DNA of 7,574 bases from NCBI GenBank assembly GCA_017559045.1, contig JAFYTB010000175.1:1-7574 (forward strand). The letters are read 5' to 3'. This stretch comes from Eggerthellaceae bacterium (GTDB lineage Bacteria > Actinomycetota > Coriobacteriia > Coriobacteriales > Eggerthellaceae). Under the pieces are notes generated by a model. It was not told the DNA's origin, made no database searches, and saw only the letters and a list, made by a program, of their open reading frames with translations. This document shows positions 1-7,450 of the stretch, in pieces. How positions within the stretch are numbered: position 1 is the stretch's first letter; each line of letters starts with the position of its first letter. The position numbers were made by a program, and so were the translations under genes.

Positions 1-1227
1 CGCAGCCATCTGGGGGAACGACAGAGCCACTTCGAAGCGTACCTTGGCTCCCTCCACACTCGAAACGGCTTTCGAAACCTCGAGAGCATTCAGCTGCCTC
101 GTGATCAAACCGTGGCGGACAAACTCAGACAGGCCAGAAAGCGGCCCGAAGACGGAAGAAACACCTTCGGAGTGCAGAGACCAATCGGTAGAGAGCTTGA
201 AGCCGGTCTGGGCCTTGGCGGATCGCCTTCCCAGATAACGAACGGCGGGCATGAGTTCGTACTGACCGATCATGAGCGCTTCGATGACAGCCCTCTCGGT
301 GAACTTGACCTTTTCCGCAACGCAGTAATCCCAATGGTCTGCCAGGACATCTTTGAGCTCACCCATGCGCGGCAGCTCCTCATCCCAGCTACGCTGGTCC
401 ATCGCCGTCGTAAGCATGCGATAAACGGGATGCTCGAGGATCTTCTTGTACAGATAGGGATATGCCTCTCCGCGGAGATTCTTCTCGTCGATGAAATCGA
501 GCATCCACTTGATGCCACGAAGACGACCGTCGAAGGTCTTCACCTCGGGCTGGAACTGGGAAGAAGAGATGTTTCCAACCTCCCACTGCATGTACCAGAC
601 ATAGGTGTAATCGTTTGCAAACGAGACGGTGTTCGCGTAGTACATGATCTCCTCATTGAAGAGGAAGTCCTCGGAAAGGGTGTTCTTGAAACGGACACCG
701 CTCTCCAGGATCAGATCGCGACGATACAGGCGCCTCAAATGCATATCAGCCGTAAATGCCTCCGCAAAGCGAGGGCCACGGGGAACGCAAGGATTGTTGC
801 GCGCAGCATAGGAGGGAGAAACCTCCTCACGGCCATCGGGCCAACGGAAGGTCTGGCGAACGACCAGAACGTCGCTTCCCCACTCACGAGCATGGGTCAG
901 CATGCGCTCGCACGCCTCCGGCAGCATGATGTCATCGGCATCTTGGAAGAAGATGAACTCTCCCAGAGCCTCGTCGATTCCGCGATTTCGCGGATAGCTC
1001 GCATAACCCGACGGGGGCTGGTGGAACGTCCTGACGAAAGATGGGTACTTCTCTGCGTACTCATCGCAAATATGCTCGCAACCATCGCTGGAGCCGTCGT
1101 CAACCAGAACGATCTCATATCGGGAATGATCGAGCGTCTGGTTAACCAGAGACTCCATACAAGGGCGGAATCTATCGCCCGCGTTGAAGACCGGGACAAC
1201 GATGCTTATCTCTGGCCTGGTGGTCAT
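1..1227 (-). CDS. Family 2 glycosyltransferase, 3' end cut by window edge
   Basis: This is an inverting GT-A glycosyltransferase of family GT2, expected to move a sugar from a nucleotide-sugar donor onto a surface glycan on the cytoplasmic face of the membrane. Numbering from the ATG at 1227, the N-terminus has the family's first strand (ISIVVPVFNAG, residues 7-17), the nucleotide-binding LVDDGSSDG (41-49), PRNRGID (79-85) and the metal-binding QDADD (95-99, a DXD motif). The reading frame stays open to base 1, giving at least 409 residues with no stop, so the C-terminus is missing. The part after about residue 240 is not catalytic core. No transmembrane helix is seen. The ATG at 1236 is in frame, but the GAGG at 1238-1241 lies only 1 base from it and 10 bases from 1227, so 1227 is preferred. 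The sugar and acceptor cannot be told; neighbours suggest a wall or surface polymer. Confidence 0.9.
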   Translation of the reverse strand, partial: MTTRPEISIVVPVFNAGDRFRPCMESLVNQTLDHSRYEIVLVDDGSSDGCEHICDEYAEKYPSFVRTFHQPPSGYASYPRNRGIDEALGEFIFFQDADDIMLPEACERMLTHAREWGSDVLVVRQTFRWPDGREEVSPSYAARNNPCVPRGPRFAEAFTADMHLRRLYRRDLILESGVRFKNTLSEDFLFNEEIMYYANTVSFANDYTYVWYMQWEVGNISSSQFQPEVKTFDGRLRGIKWMLDFIDEKNLRGEAYPYLYKKILEHPVYRMLTTAMDQRSWDEELPRMGELKDVLADHWDYCVAEKVKFTERAVIEALMIGQYELMPAVRYLGRRSAKAQTGFKLSTDWSLHSEGVSSVFGPLSGLSEFVRHGLITRQLNALEVSKAVSSVEGAKVRFEVALSFPQMAA

Positions 1228-1277
1228 ATTGCTCATACCTCAGTTTCCCAAATGAATCGAATGGATCGTGATCTTGC

Positions 1278-1283
1278 ATTATA
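1278..1283 (-). promoter_or_regulatory. Possible -10 box upstream of the glycosyltransferase
   Basis: The minus strand reads TATAAT here, a perfect sigma-70-type -10 hexamer about 50 bases before the glycosyltransferase start. It follows directly on a very GC-rich stretch (1284-1298). The hexamer at the ideal 17-base distance is AACGCT, a poor -35, so the promoter would be weak, regulated or spurious. If real, it would let the glycosyltransferase be transcribed independently of the upstream genes. Confidence 0.35.
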
Positions 1284-1334
1284 TCGCCGCCGCGCGCGTC
1301 AGCGTTGCGCTTGTAGCAGAGCGGCGTACTTCAA

Positions 1335-2579
1335 TTACTCGAGGATATCCCTCATTACCACGGTGAACATCTTCGCCGCAGCGCTTCTCCAGGTCTTGCC
1401 CGCAGGATTCATGGAGAAGGTGCCGTTGCCATTGTCAACGCCACCGATGACGCCGTTGTTGACAGCCCAGTACACGCCATCCTTCGCCCAGCTGGCGATC
1501 TGGTTCATGCCCTTGATGCCCTCGGCCTTAGCCGGGTCGAGCTGAGTTGCGGGAACAAGGCCATCATTGACGTAGCGAGCGAGCATCAGGCAGAGCTCCT
1601 GACGAGCGATGGAGTCGTCGGGGCGCACGGTTGCGAAGCTGGTCTCCGCATCGCCCGTAAGCACGCCTGCGTCTTTCGCCCAGTTGACCGCAGCAGTGTA
1701 ATACTGGCCCGCCTCCATGTCCTCGAAAGCGCATTCCTCAGCATAGGCAGCAGGATCAGTCGTGGAGCCATACAGCTCGACAAGCGAAGGCTCATCAGCG
1801 CATGCTGCGCGATAGAGAATGACGGCCACCTGTCCGCGCGTGATGTTGTCGTAGGGGCCGAACCAGCCATTGGTGGCATAGCCGCCCATGAGGCCCGCCT
1901 CAGTCACATAGTCAAGCCAACCGTCGGCAATGTACCAAACCTTATCGGGACCCCCAGCGTTAATCGCCTCACTTCTGACATCGGGGAACGTACGCCAAAT
2001 ATCGAGGTCATATCCGACCTCGTACAGCGGAAGCACCCAGGTCAGATCCTTGTCGAAGAAATAAGCCGGGTCGGTTGCCATGTGCTTATACTGAGCGGGA
2101 GTCGACACGTACACAGCGCTGTTTTCAGCCATGCCGTAGAAGGCATACTGGCCGTACATCCAAACAGACTCAGGGATGGAAATAGACCCCAGAGCCGAGC
2201 AATCCTGAAAAGCGGAACCTCCAATATGCTCCAGGACAGTACCCGAAATGACCACGTTCTGCAGGCTGGAGCATTCCTTGAATGCCGCATAGCCTATGGA
2301 CGTAAGCGTGTCGGGAAGGCTGACCTCCTCAAGCTGCACGTTACCGAAAAACGCCTTGGAGCCCAATGCGGCAACAGGATATCCACCCAGTTTCGAAGGA
2401 ACTACGACCGATGCTTCCTGACCAAGGTATTCAGTGACGGTAGCCTTGCCACCCGAAACCGTATAGCGGTAGTCTCCCTCGGAGTAATCAGCCCACGCCT
2501 TGCACGGGAACAGGAGCGCGATCAGCACCAACGCAGCAACCACCCATGCAACCAAAGGCTTTCTGATTCCCTCTATCAC
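1335..2579 (-). CDS. Secreted BspA-like leucine-rich repeat protein with S-layer homology domains
   Basis: This is a 414-residue exported surface protein. A signal peptide (1-30: basic start, hydrophobic 9-24, likely cleavage after KAWA) is followed by a short BspA/LRR_5-type block (about 50-180) with repeat units such as SLPDTLTSIGYAAFKECSSL and SISIPESVW. Three S-layer homology (SLH) modules follow: about 198-260 (FPDV...ITRGQ), 284-337 (FEDM...IARQE) and 355-410 (ending TWRSAAAKMF). SLH domains generally bind pyruvylated secondary wall polymer; LRR_5 regions often mediate adhesion. The consensus TRAE-like motif is altered in all three modules, so binding may differ. The GTG at 2579 is chosen because AGAGAGG (2584-2590) lies 4 bases upstream and it gives a clean signal peptide. 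An in-frame ATG at 2660 would add 27 arginine- and tryptophan-rich residues before the signal. The gene follows the transpeptidase gene after 132 bases with no clear terminator. Its ligand is unknown. Confidence 0.88.
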   Translation of the reverse strand: MIEGIRKPLVAWVVAALVLIALLFPCKAWADYSEGDYRYTVSGGKATVTEYLGQEASVVVPSKLGGYPVAALGSKAFFGNVQLEEVSLPDTLTSIGYAAFKECSSLQNVVISGTVLEHIGGSAFQDCSALGSISIPESVWMYGQYAFYGMAENSAVYVSTPAQYKHMATDPAYFFDKDLTWVLPLYEVGYDLDIWRTFPDVRSEAINAGGPDKVWYIADGWLDYVTEAGLMGGYATNGWFGPYDNITRGQVAVILYRAACADEPSLVELYGSTTDPAAYAEECAFEDMEAGQYYTAAVNWAKDAGVLTGDAETSFATVRPDDSIARQELCLMLARYVNDGLVPATQLDPAKAEGIKGMNQIASWAKDGVYWAVNNGVIGGVDNGNGTFSMNPAGKTWRSAAAKMFTVVMRDILE

Positions 2580-2711
2580 GCGACCTCTCTTTCGGAACGC
2601 TATCTCAAATCGACTCGGCCAGAACAACTGACTCCATCGTGTTCGTGATCCAAACTTCAACCAACCGACTCTCGCAGTTCAGCATCGTCGCGAAACCGAA
2701 CTCACCAAACA
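2580..2711. other. Gap between the transpeptidase and LRR/SLH genes
   Basis: These 132 bases hold the ribosome binding site of the LRR/SLH gene (AGAGAGG, minus strand, 2584-2590). I see no stem followed by a T-run and no convincing -35/-10 pair, so neither a terminator nor a promoter can be claimed. Read-through from the upstream operon is the simplest reading. Confidence 0.5.
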
Positions 2712-4451
2712 TTAGGAGTAGACAACCACCTTGCTATTTTTGCTGATGTTGTCGTAAATCCATTTCGCATCGTTAATGTTGAGGCGCACGCAGCCATGGG
2801 AAAGGTTCTGACCCAGACGGCCATCCTGAATAGCCGTCTTGCTGTAGGGGTAATACAGCACCGAGTGGAACAGGTAGTCGCCGTAGAACTGCGTCCAATA
2901 CCAGCAGGTATAGCCCTCGTCTTCGCCGAAGTGCAGGCCTCGGTAGCCAATCGTGAACGTACCCTTCACCGTCGGAGTGGCGGGAGCGCCCGTCGAGCAA
3001 TTCATGAAGCGATGCAGCTCCCAAGAGCCCTGCTCACCGGTAAACACCGCCGTCTTGTTGTTCGTGCAGTCAACCAGAATCAGCCACTTTGTCTTGCTGT
3101 CGTAGGACTGGGCCTTGGCCGTCATCACCCCCTCGAGACTATCACTCGAGGCTTTCACCGCCGACCAAGGACCGAAATGGGTTTTTTCCGAAACCGTCTT
3201 AAAGGCGCGCACCTTGAAGAAGTAGGTTCCATCGGCTTTCAGGTTGGCGACCTTCGTCGAAGTCGAGCTTGCGCCGTGGATCGTGAGGGTCGCATAGCTA
3301 CCGAAAGACGGGTCGGTAGAATAAATAAGCTGATAGCCCGACGCTCCGGTGTTCTCGTTCCAAGAAACCGTACGCTCCGCGCCGCCAATCGAGGCCTTGG
3401 TGATAGCCGTGCTGACGCAATAGCGGTAAGCGTAGGTGTAAGCGCCAATATATGCGCGTCCGGAAACCTTCACCACGGGAGCCACGCCAACCTGCTGCTC
3501 CTTGCCGGAGGAAAGGCCCACAACCGTGCGCACATTGGATTCAGAAAGCTGAGCACTCCAGTTTCCCGACGTTCCCTGGCGATGAACGATACGGTAGTTC
3601 ATGACTCCAACAGGAGCCTCAGCCGTATGGCTGGTTACCACGAGCTTCCTGGAAGCGTAGCTGAGTGCAGTAGACAGTCCAACGGTCTCGCAATAGCGAT
3701 AATCACCCGCCGACCAAGCACCCTCATATTTCACGTCATCGAAAATCACATACGGACGCACCTTGAAACCAGCCATGGCGCCCTGCTCCAGGAGGAAGCT
3801 CATGGAAGTCGACTCGCCAGCATCCACCATCTTCCACGACTCGCCATAACGCTGAATAGTGAAATCGTAGCCAGAAGCATCCGCCACCGACTCGGCAGTC
3901 ACTTTGACAGCATGGGAGTTATTCAGATTCGTGGCAACGGTCGTCGTAGCCGTCAGACGGAAGATCGATCGATACTCGCCGCCCTGCACATACACGCGCA
4001 CCTCGTAGGGAGCGTTCTCCTCAAGATCCGCAATGGTGTACGACAGCTCCGTAGTGGTAGTGGTGTTCCACTCTTCGGCTCCAGCAACGCGCCAGCATAC
4101 CTCGTACGTGACACCAGGCGTCTGGGCTGCGCCCCACACGAGATCCAGGCTCCCCTCTTCGACGTGCATCGTAGAGGAAAGAGAGGACGGCTTATCGTTC
4201 GGGGGAACCGGGGTTGCGATAGGGTCTTCTGCGCCCTCAGAGCCTTCGCCCTCGGCGCCGGGAAGCGCACCCTCTTGCTCGGCGGTACCTTCCGCACCAC
4301 CCTCGACGACAGCAGATTCCTGCTGGGCACCCGTCGATCCCTCATCGAGCGCAAACACCGAGGCAGGCTGGATAGTCAGCAAAAGGCAGGCCGCCGCCAC
4401 GATCAAAGCAAAGCAAAAACCCGCTGTAACTTTCTTAAGAGCTATCATCAT
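2712..4451 (-). CDS. Secreted L,D-transpeptidase (YkuD) with fibronectin type III-like repeats
   Basis: This 579-residue protein is predicted to form or exchange peptidoglycan cross-links through an active-site cysteine outside the membrane. A signal peptide (1-34, hydrophobic 9-26, likely cut after SVFA) precedes an acidic Ala/Glu/Gly/Pro-rich linker (35-88). Four modules of about 85 residues follow (roughly 90-170, 175-255, 262-343, 350-433) with fibronectin type III-like strands, e.g. PYEVRVYV and YFFKVRAF, and a repeated YRYC at 251-254 and 342-345. The C-terminal YkuD domain (about 454-579) has the signature LSHGCVRL (550-557) with nucleophile Cys554, and His529 as the probable upstream catalytic histidine. 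Fibronectin modules in place of LysM or PG-binding domains are less usual. Start choice: AGAGG (4456-4460) lies 4 bases before the ATG at 4451 and 7 before the ATG at 4448; an ATG at 4508 would lie inside the acyltransferase gene. The start is 19 bases past that gene's stop, so cotranscription is likely. Confidence 0.92.
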   Translation of the reverse strand: MMIALKKVTAGFCFALIVAAACLLLTIQPASVFALDEGSTGAQQESAVVEGGAEGTAEQEGALPGAEGEGSEGAEDPIATPVPPNDKPSSLSSTMHVEEGSLDLVWGAAQTPGVTYEVCWRVAGAEEWNTTTTTELSYTIADLEENAPYEVRVYVQGGEYRSIFRLTATTTVATNLNNSHAVKVTAESVADASGYDFTIQRYGESWKMVDAGESTSMSFLLEQGAMAGFKVRPYVIFDDVKYEGAWSAGDYRYCETVGLSTALSYASRKLVVTSHTAEAPVGVMNYRIVHRQGTSGNWSAQLSESNVRTVVGLSSGKEQQVGVAPVVKVSGRAYIGAYTYAYRYCVSTAITKASIGGAERTVSWNENTGASGYQLIYSTDPSFGSYATLTIHGASSTSTKVANLKADGTYFFKVRAFKTVSEKTHFGPWSAVKASSDSLEGVMTAKAQSYDSKTKWLILVDCTNNKTAVFTGEQGSWELHRFMNCSTGAPATPTVKGTFTIGYRGLHFGEDEGYTCWYWTQFYGDYLFHSVLYYPYSKTAIQDGRLGQNLSHGCVRLNINDAKWIYDNISKNSKVVVYS

Positions 4452-4470
4452 CGAACCTCTTCCCATGGCC

Positions 4471-5532
4471 TTACGCCGCAAGTTTCGCCGAAGCACCGCG
4501 GATAGCATCGAAGAACTTCTGCGGCCACTTCAGCACGGCAAGGCCAATCGCAAGCAAAACGCTGAACGCAACCAAGACAAACAGACCCGCGACTTCGGGC
4601 ATCGCGGCGTAAACCGCCTTCGAAAAACCAAGGTTGTTGAGCGCGTAGTAAACGAACGGATGGAAGAAATAAACCTGGAGCGAGCACAGGCCGGCACGGG
4701 TAACCAGACCGAGCTTGCGCCTCGGAACCAGAAGCATCACGCAGGCCGAGGCCACGACAACCACCAAGTAGTAGGCAAGCCTGAATCCGCCCATCAGCCA
4801 CCAGCTGATGTTCATGCCCGACGAAGAAAGAATGGTGCCGTAGGAATTACGCGCGGTGAACAGCTTCTTCAGGAAGACCAGACCATCACTGCCCAGCGTG
4901 AACAGCATCGCGAAAAGGGCGATCAGAACGAGCGCCGCCGCGATGCGAGCGGCAACCAGCACACCCTTCTCCTGCAGGCGGGCGAGCAGTCCCTCGATAG
5001 AGGAAGAATTGATGTAATAGCCCATCAGGAAGAACGGCAGGTACACGCAGATACGAGCAGCCGTCAGGAAGTCGCCCGGGTTGTGATATCCAGTCATAAC
5101 CGCAATCACGATAGATCCCGCCAAGGCCACGGAAGGCTTCAGGCGAGAGAAGAACGGCACGGCTATCACGAATGCAGCCAGGGCCATGAGGTACCACGAA
5201 ATGGAGCCGCCACCCATGGTGAGCAAGGAGTAGCTCTTGAAGGTGCCGAGGAACAAGCGCTCCACTTGCAGACCCGAATACAGAAGGAAGCACAGCGCAA
5301 GGTAGTACAAGGGCACGTCGATGCGGTACTTTCCATCACGGAACACACTCTTGCAGAACAAGCCGGAAGCGAAGATGAACAAGGGCATGTGGAACAGATA
5401 GATGAAGTCAACCACACGCGCAGTCAACAGGTTGCTCGACGTTGCAACAGGCTCCAAGATATGCCCGACCACCACCAGGACGATGAGCACACCCTTTACG
5501 TTATCGAAATATGCAAGTCTCTCTTTGGCCAC
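4471..5532 (-). CDS. Membrane acyltransferase family 3 protein (fucose 4-O-acetylase-like)
   Basis: This is a 353-residue integral membrane protein of the acyltransferase 3 family, which transfers acetyl or other acyl groups from the cytoplasm to sugars of surface polysaccharides. The N-terminus has the family pattern: AYFDNVKGVLIVLVVVGHIL with Asp10, Lys13 and the expected catalytic His24, then FHMPLFIFASG (47-57). Strongly hydrophobic stretches recur along its length, consistent with about ten helices, and the size is normal for the family. The opening resembles COG3594 (fucose 4-O-acetylase-related). The start is GTG with AGAGG (5538-5542) 5 bases upstream; that site overlaps the TAG stop of the LicD gene, which ends 8 bases before, so translational coupling is likely. 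In this setting it probably acylates the polymer that LicD modifies. The true acceptor cannot be read from the sequence. Confidence 0.9.
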   Translation of the reverse strand: MAKERLAYFDNVKGVLIVLVVVGHILEPVATSSNLLTARVVDFIYLFHMPLFIFASGLFCKSVFRDGKYRIDVPLYYLALCFLLYSGLQVERLFLGTFKSYSLLTMGGGSISWYLMALAAFVIAVPFFSRLKPSVALAGSIVIAVMTGYHNPGDFLTAARICVYLPFFLMGYYINSSSIEGLLARLQEKGVLVAARIAAALVLIALFAMLFTLGSDGLVFLKKLFTARNSYGTILSSSGMNISWWLMGGFRLAYYLVVVVASACVMLLVPRRKLGLVTRAGLCSLQVYFFHPFVYYALNNLGFSKAVYAAMPEVAGLFVLVAFSVLLAIGLAVLKWPQKFFDAIRGASAKLAA

Positions 5533-5537
5533 AATAA

Positions 5538-5542
5538 CCTCT
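5538..5542 (-). promoter_or_regulatory. Ribosome binding site overlapping the upstream stop codon
   Basis: The minus strand reads AGAGG, 5 bases before the GTG start of the acyltransferase at 5532. Its first two bases are the last two of the TAG stop of the LicD gene (5541-5543). Ribosomes finishing LicD would stop on this site, which supports the GTG start and coupled translation of the two genes. Confidence 0.75.
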
Positions 5543-7319
5543 ATTCCGCCATACGTCCGCCACCGACGCCCTCGTCGTCACTCCACAGCAATAGATCATG
5601 ACCGGCGCGCTGATGCGGATAAGGCCACACGAGGAAGTCGCCGTACTGCATGCGGAGGAAAACCTCGGGACGAGCGGGAAGGTTCACCGTAATGCCGTCA
5701 AACTCGACGCGCTGGAACGGAAGAAGATCCCCCTCAACCTTAGCCATGGTGTACGAAGGAATGAAGCTTGCCACATAGCGATACTTCTTCTCGGCGGCAA
5801 CGGCATTGTGCTTCGTCGCCACACGATCGTAAGCCTGCTGAGTAGCCTGAAGCGATCTGTCCCAGCTGCGCTTCGCAAGTGCGCGGCCAACCTTCTGGGC
5901 GATCCACCAATCAAGGTCGCGACGCGTCTCGGTGCTCTCCTGGAAGTACTCCGGATACTGGCGATTAACCACTGCGTGGTGCGCACGAGCAGCACGCTTT
6001 GCTGCATCAGCCTGCTTTTCCTGGCCGCCACGACCATTAGGCACATAGTCGAACGGGAAGACATCGACACAAATACCCTTATGGAAATCGCGATGCTGGT
6101 TGTACTCCGTGATGTACTCGGTGCCGTTCATGCGCACCTTCGAGAACAGGTACGGAATGTTCGGATCGCTTTCACGGGTCTGCACGAAGAAGCGCTCGTT
6201 GTCGATAACTTCAGCAGCCTTCTCCTTGAAGATCTCGTAATCGTCGCGCAGCATACCCACGTCGATGTCGTCATCCCACGGAATGAAGCCGCCATGGCGC
6301 ACATGACCCAGCATGGTTCCACCGCAGCAGAAATAGCCGATACCAAGCACCTCGCACACGCGATCGATCTCAGCGACGATGTCGAGCGCGTTCTCCTGAA
6401 GACGACGCAGCTCAGGGGTGGTCTCAGTTACAGGCTCGGTCGCCCACACATCGGGACGATCAGGGCAGCGAACCATGATGCCGCAGAACGGCTTACGGGT
6501 ACAATCGCCGAGATCGGACGCATAGACCGTCTTCGAACGAGAGCCCATCACGCGGCAGACGCATTCGGTACCGCGGCCCTCATAGCGCTGAGCCTTGCTG
6601 CGCAGAATCTTGGAGACCAAACGCAGGGGAATCAGCGAATAGAGCAGCGCCTGGGGATAGCTGAGCGATCGGATGCGCTCGAGGACGGCCTCAGGCTCAA
6701 GATCGGGATCAAAGCGACCGAAGACAATTTCACGAGCCTTCGTGACATTGCCGAACAGCGTGTTGCGACGCTTCATCTGGCGATAGAACTTCTTGCGCAT
6801 GAAGAAGTCATCGGGAACCTCGTCGAAAATGGAAATCTCAACATACGGAGACACCTCAATAGGCAGAGACGCCCCGTCGAAAACAGGGTCGCCCTCAAAG
6901 CGCACCGGCTGGGGCTTGCGCACGCGCAGTCTCGGGAAGCGACGAAGGGCGCTGCCGTTAAGATCGTCGAACTCGTCAAGAGCCCAGAAGCCGAAGGGGT
7001 CCTTGCCAGCCTCGGCCTGCGTGGCCTGATAAGCACGGGCAAACTTTTTGTAGTCAACACGCATCATGCCGATTTCGACAGTGCACGCACCCGGCAAAAA
7101 GCCCTCGTACGCAACAATGCCCTTAAGCGTGTTGGCCATAGCAAAATACTTGACGCCCAGCGTCTCGCAGTATTCGTCGAACTCCTTCATCACGCGCACA
7201 AGTGCCTTGCGCTTCGCGTCAATAACACAAGCCTCGCGCCAGTTCTCAAACGACTGAATATTGGACCACGATGAACCCATCACCTCGTCGATCAGCTTCT
7301 GCTCGGCGTCGGTTCTCAT
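5541..7319 (-). CDS. Tandem LicD-family protein with a degenerate N-terminal and an intact C-terminal copy
   Basis: LicD proteins transfer phosphocholine or a related phospho-group to surface glycans. This 592-residue protein is about twice the usual length because it holds two LicD-like copies. The C-terminal copy (about 303-580) is intact: GGTMLGHVRHGGFIPWDDDIDVG (333-355) with metal-binding DDDID at 349-353, VDVFPFD (418-424) and a closing YGDF (559-562). The N-terminal copy (about 38-293) aligns over its length: 18 of 43 residues match between 51-93 and 322-364, and G280-W292 matches G542-F554 at 7 of 13. In it DDDID has become ACTVE (78-82) and the YGD end is missing, so it is probably catalytically dead. 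The start is uncertain: the ATG at 7319 has no clear ribosome binding site, the in-frame GTG at 7337 has a weak GGGA, and a TTG at 7427 would add 36 residues. It is the first gene of the probable operon. The substituent is not known. Confidence 0.88.
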   Translation of the reverse strand: MRTDAEQKLIDEVMGSSWSNIQSFENWREACVIDAKRKALVRVMKEFDEYCETLGVKYFAMANTLKGIVAYEGFLPGACTVEIGMMRVDYKKFARAYQATQAEAGKDPFGFWALDEFDDLNGSALRRFPRLRVRKPQPVRFEGDPVFDGASLPIEVSPYVEISIFDEVPDDFFMRKKFYRQMKRRNTLFGNVTKAREIVFGRFDPDLEPEAVLERIRSLSYPQALLYSLIPLRLVSKILRSKAQRYEGRGTECVCRVMGSRSKTVYASDLGDCTRKPFCGIMVRCPDRPDVWATEPVTETTPELRRLQENALDIVAEIDRVCEVLGIGYFCCGGTMLGHVRHGGFIPWDDDIDVGMLRDDYEIFKEKAAEVIDNERFFVQTRESDPNIPYLFSKVRMNGTEYITEYNQHRDFHKGICVDVFPFDYVPNGRGGQEKQADAAKRAARAHHAVVNRQYPEYFQESTETRRDLDWWIAQKVGRALAKRSWDRSLQATQQAYDRVATKHNAVAAEKKYRYVASFIPSYTMAKVEGDLLPFQRVEFDGITVNLPARPEVFLRMQYGDFLVWPYPHQRAGHDLLLWSDDEGVGGGRMAE

Positions 7320-7450
7320 CGTTTCGATATGAGCCACAAATTCCCGCTTTCTCAATGGACCAGTTACGGTTATCTTTCGCGCGATCGCCTGCTCGGAGCA
7401 TTCCCTCCCGCACGCAATCGAACGCAACTCTTTTTTGACATAACCTTTTT
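7320..7450 (-). promoter_or_regulatory. Probable untranslated leader of the LicD operon
   Basis: Between the TATAAT box and the favoured ATG lie about 130 bases. The stretch includes a strong purine tract GGGAGGGA (minus strand, within 7402-7411) with no in-frame start close behind it. It also contains a short GCTCCGAGC self-complement and GCGATCGC. I recognise no riboswitch. Part of it could instead be coding if translation starts at the TTG at 7427 or the GTG at 7337. Confidence 0.35.

Noticed and set aside
1285..1326. CGCCGC...GCGGCG inverted repeat as a terminator after the LRR/SLH gene
   Set aside because: The arms are only 6 bases with a loop of about 30, and no T-run follows on the minus strand.
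112..1545. Long plus-strand open frame (477 codons) opposite the glycosyltransferase
   Set aside because: It lies antisense to a well-supported GT2 gene and crosses into the LRR/SLH gene. Its translation shows no domain, and the frame is open only because the real gene rarely uses codons whose complement is a stop.
2796..4505. Long plus-strand open frame (569 codons) opposite the transpeptidase
   Set aside because: The product is arginine- and histidine-rich with no recognisable domain. The minus-strand frame has a signal peptide, fibronectin-like modules and the SHGC active site.
4033..5601. Long plus-strand open frame (522 codons) opposite the acyltransferase
   Set aside because: It spans two real genes and their boundary, has Gln/Arg/Glu-rich low-complexity content and no domain, so it is a shadow.
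5598..7274. Long plus-strand open frame (558 codons) opposite the LicD gene
   Set aside because: The minus-strand frame has clear LicD motifs, while the plus-strand product has none and no convincing ribosome binding site was seen.
7370..7441. 23-codon minus-strand frame in the LicD leader, starting ATG at 7441
   Set aside because: The only possible ribosome binding site (AAGG) is 2 bases from the ATG, the ATG is at or too near the expected transcription start, and the peptide has no attenuator-like run of one amino acid.
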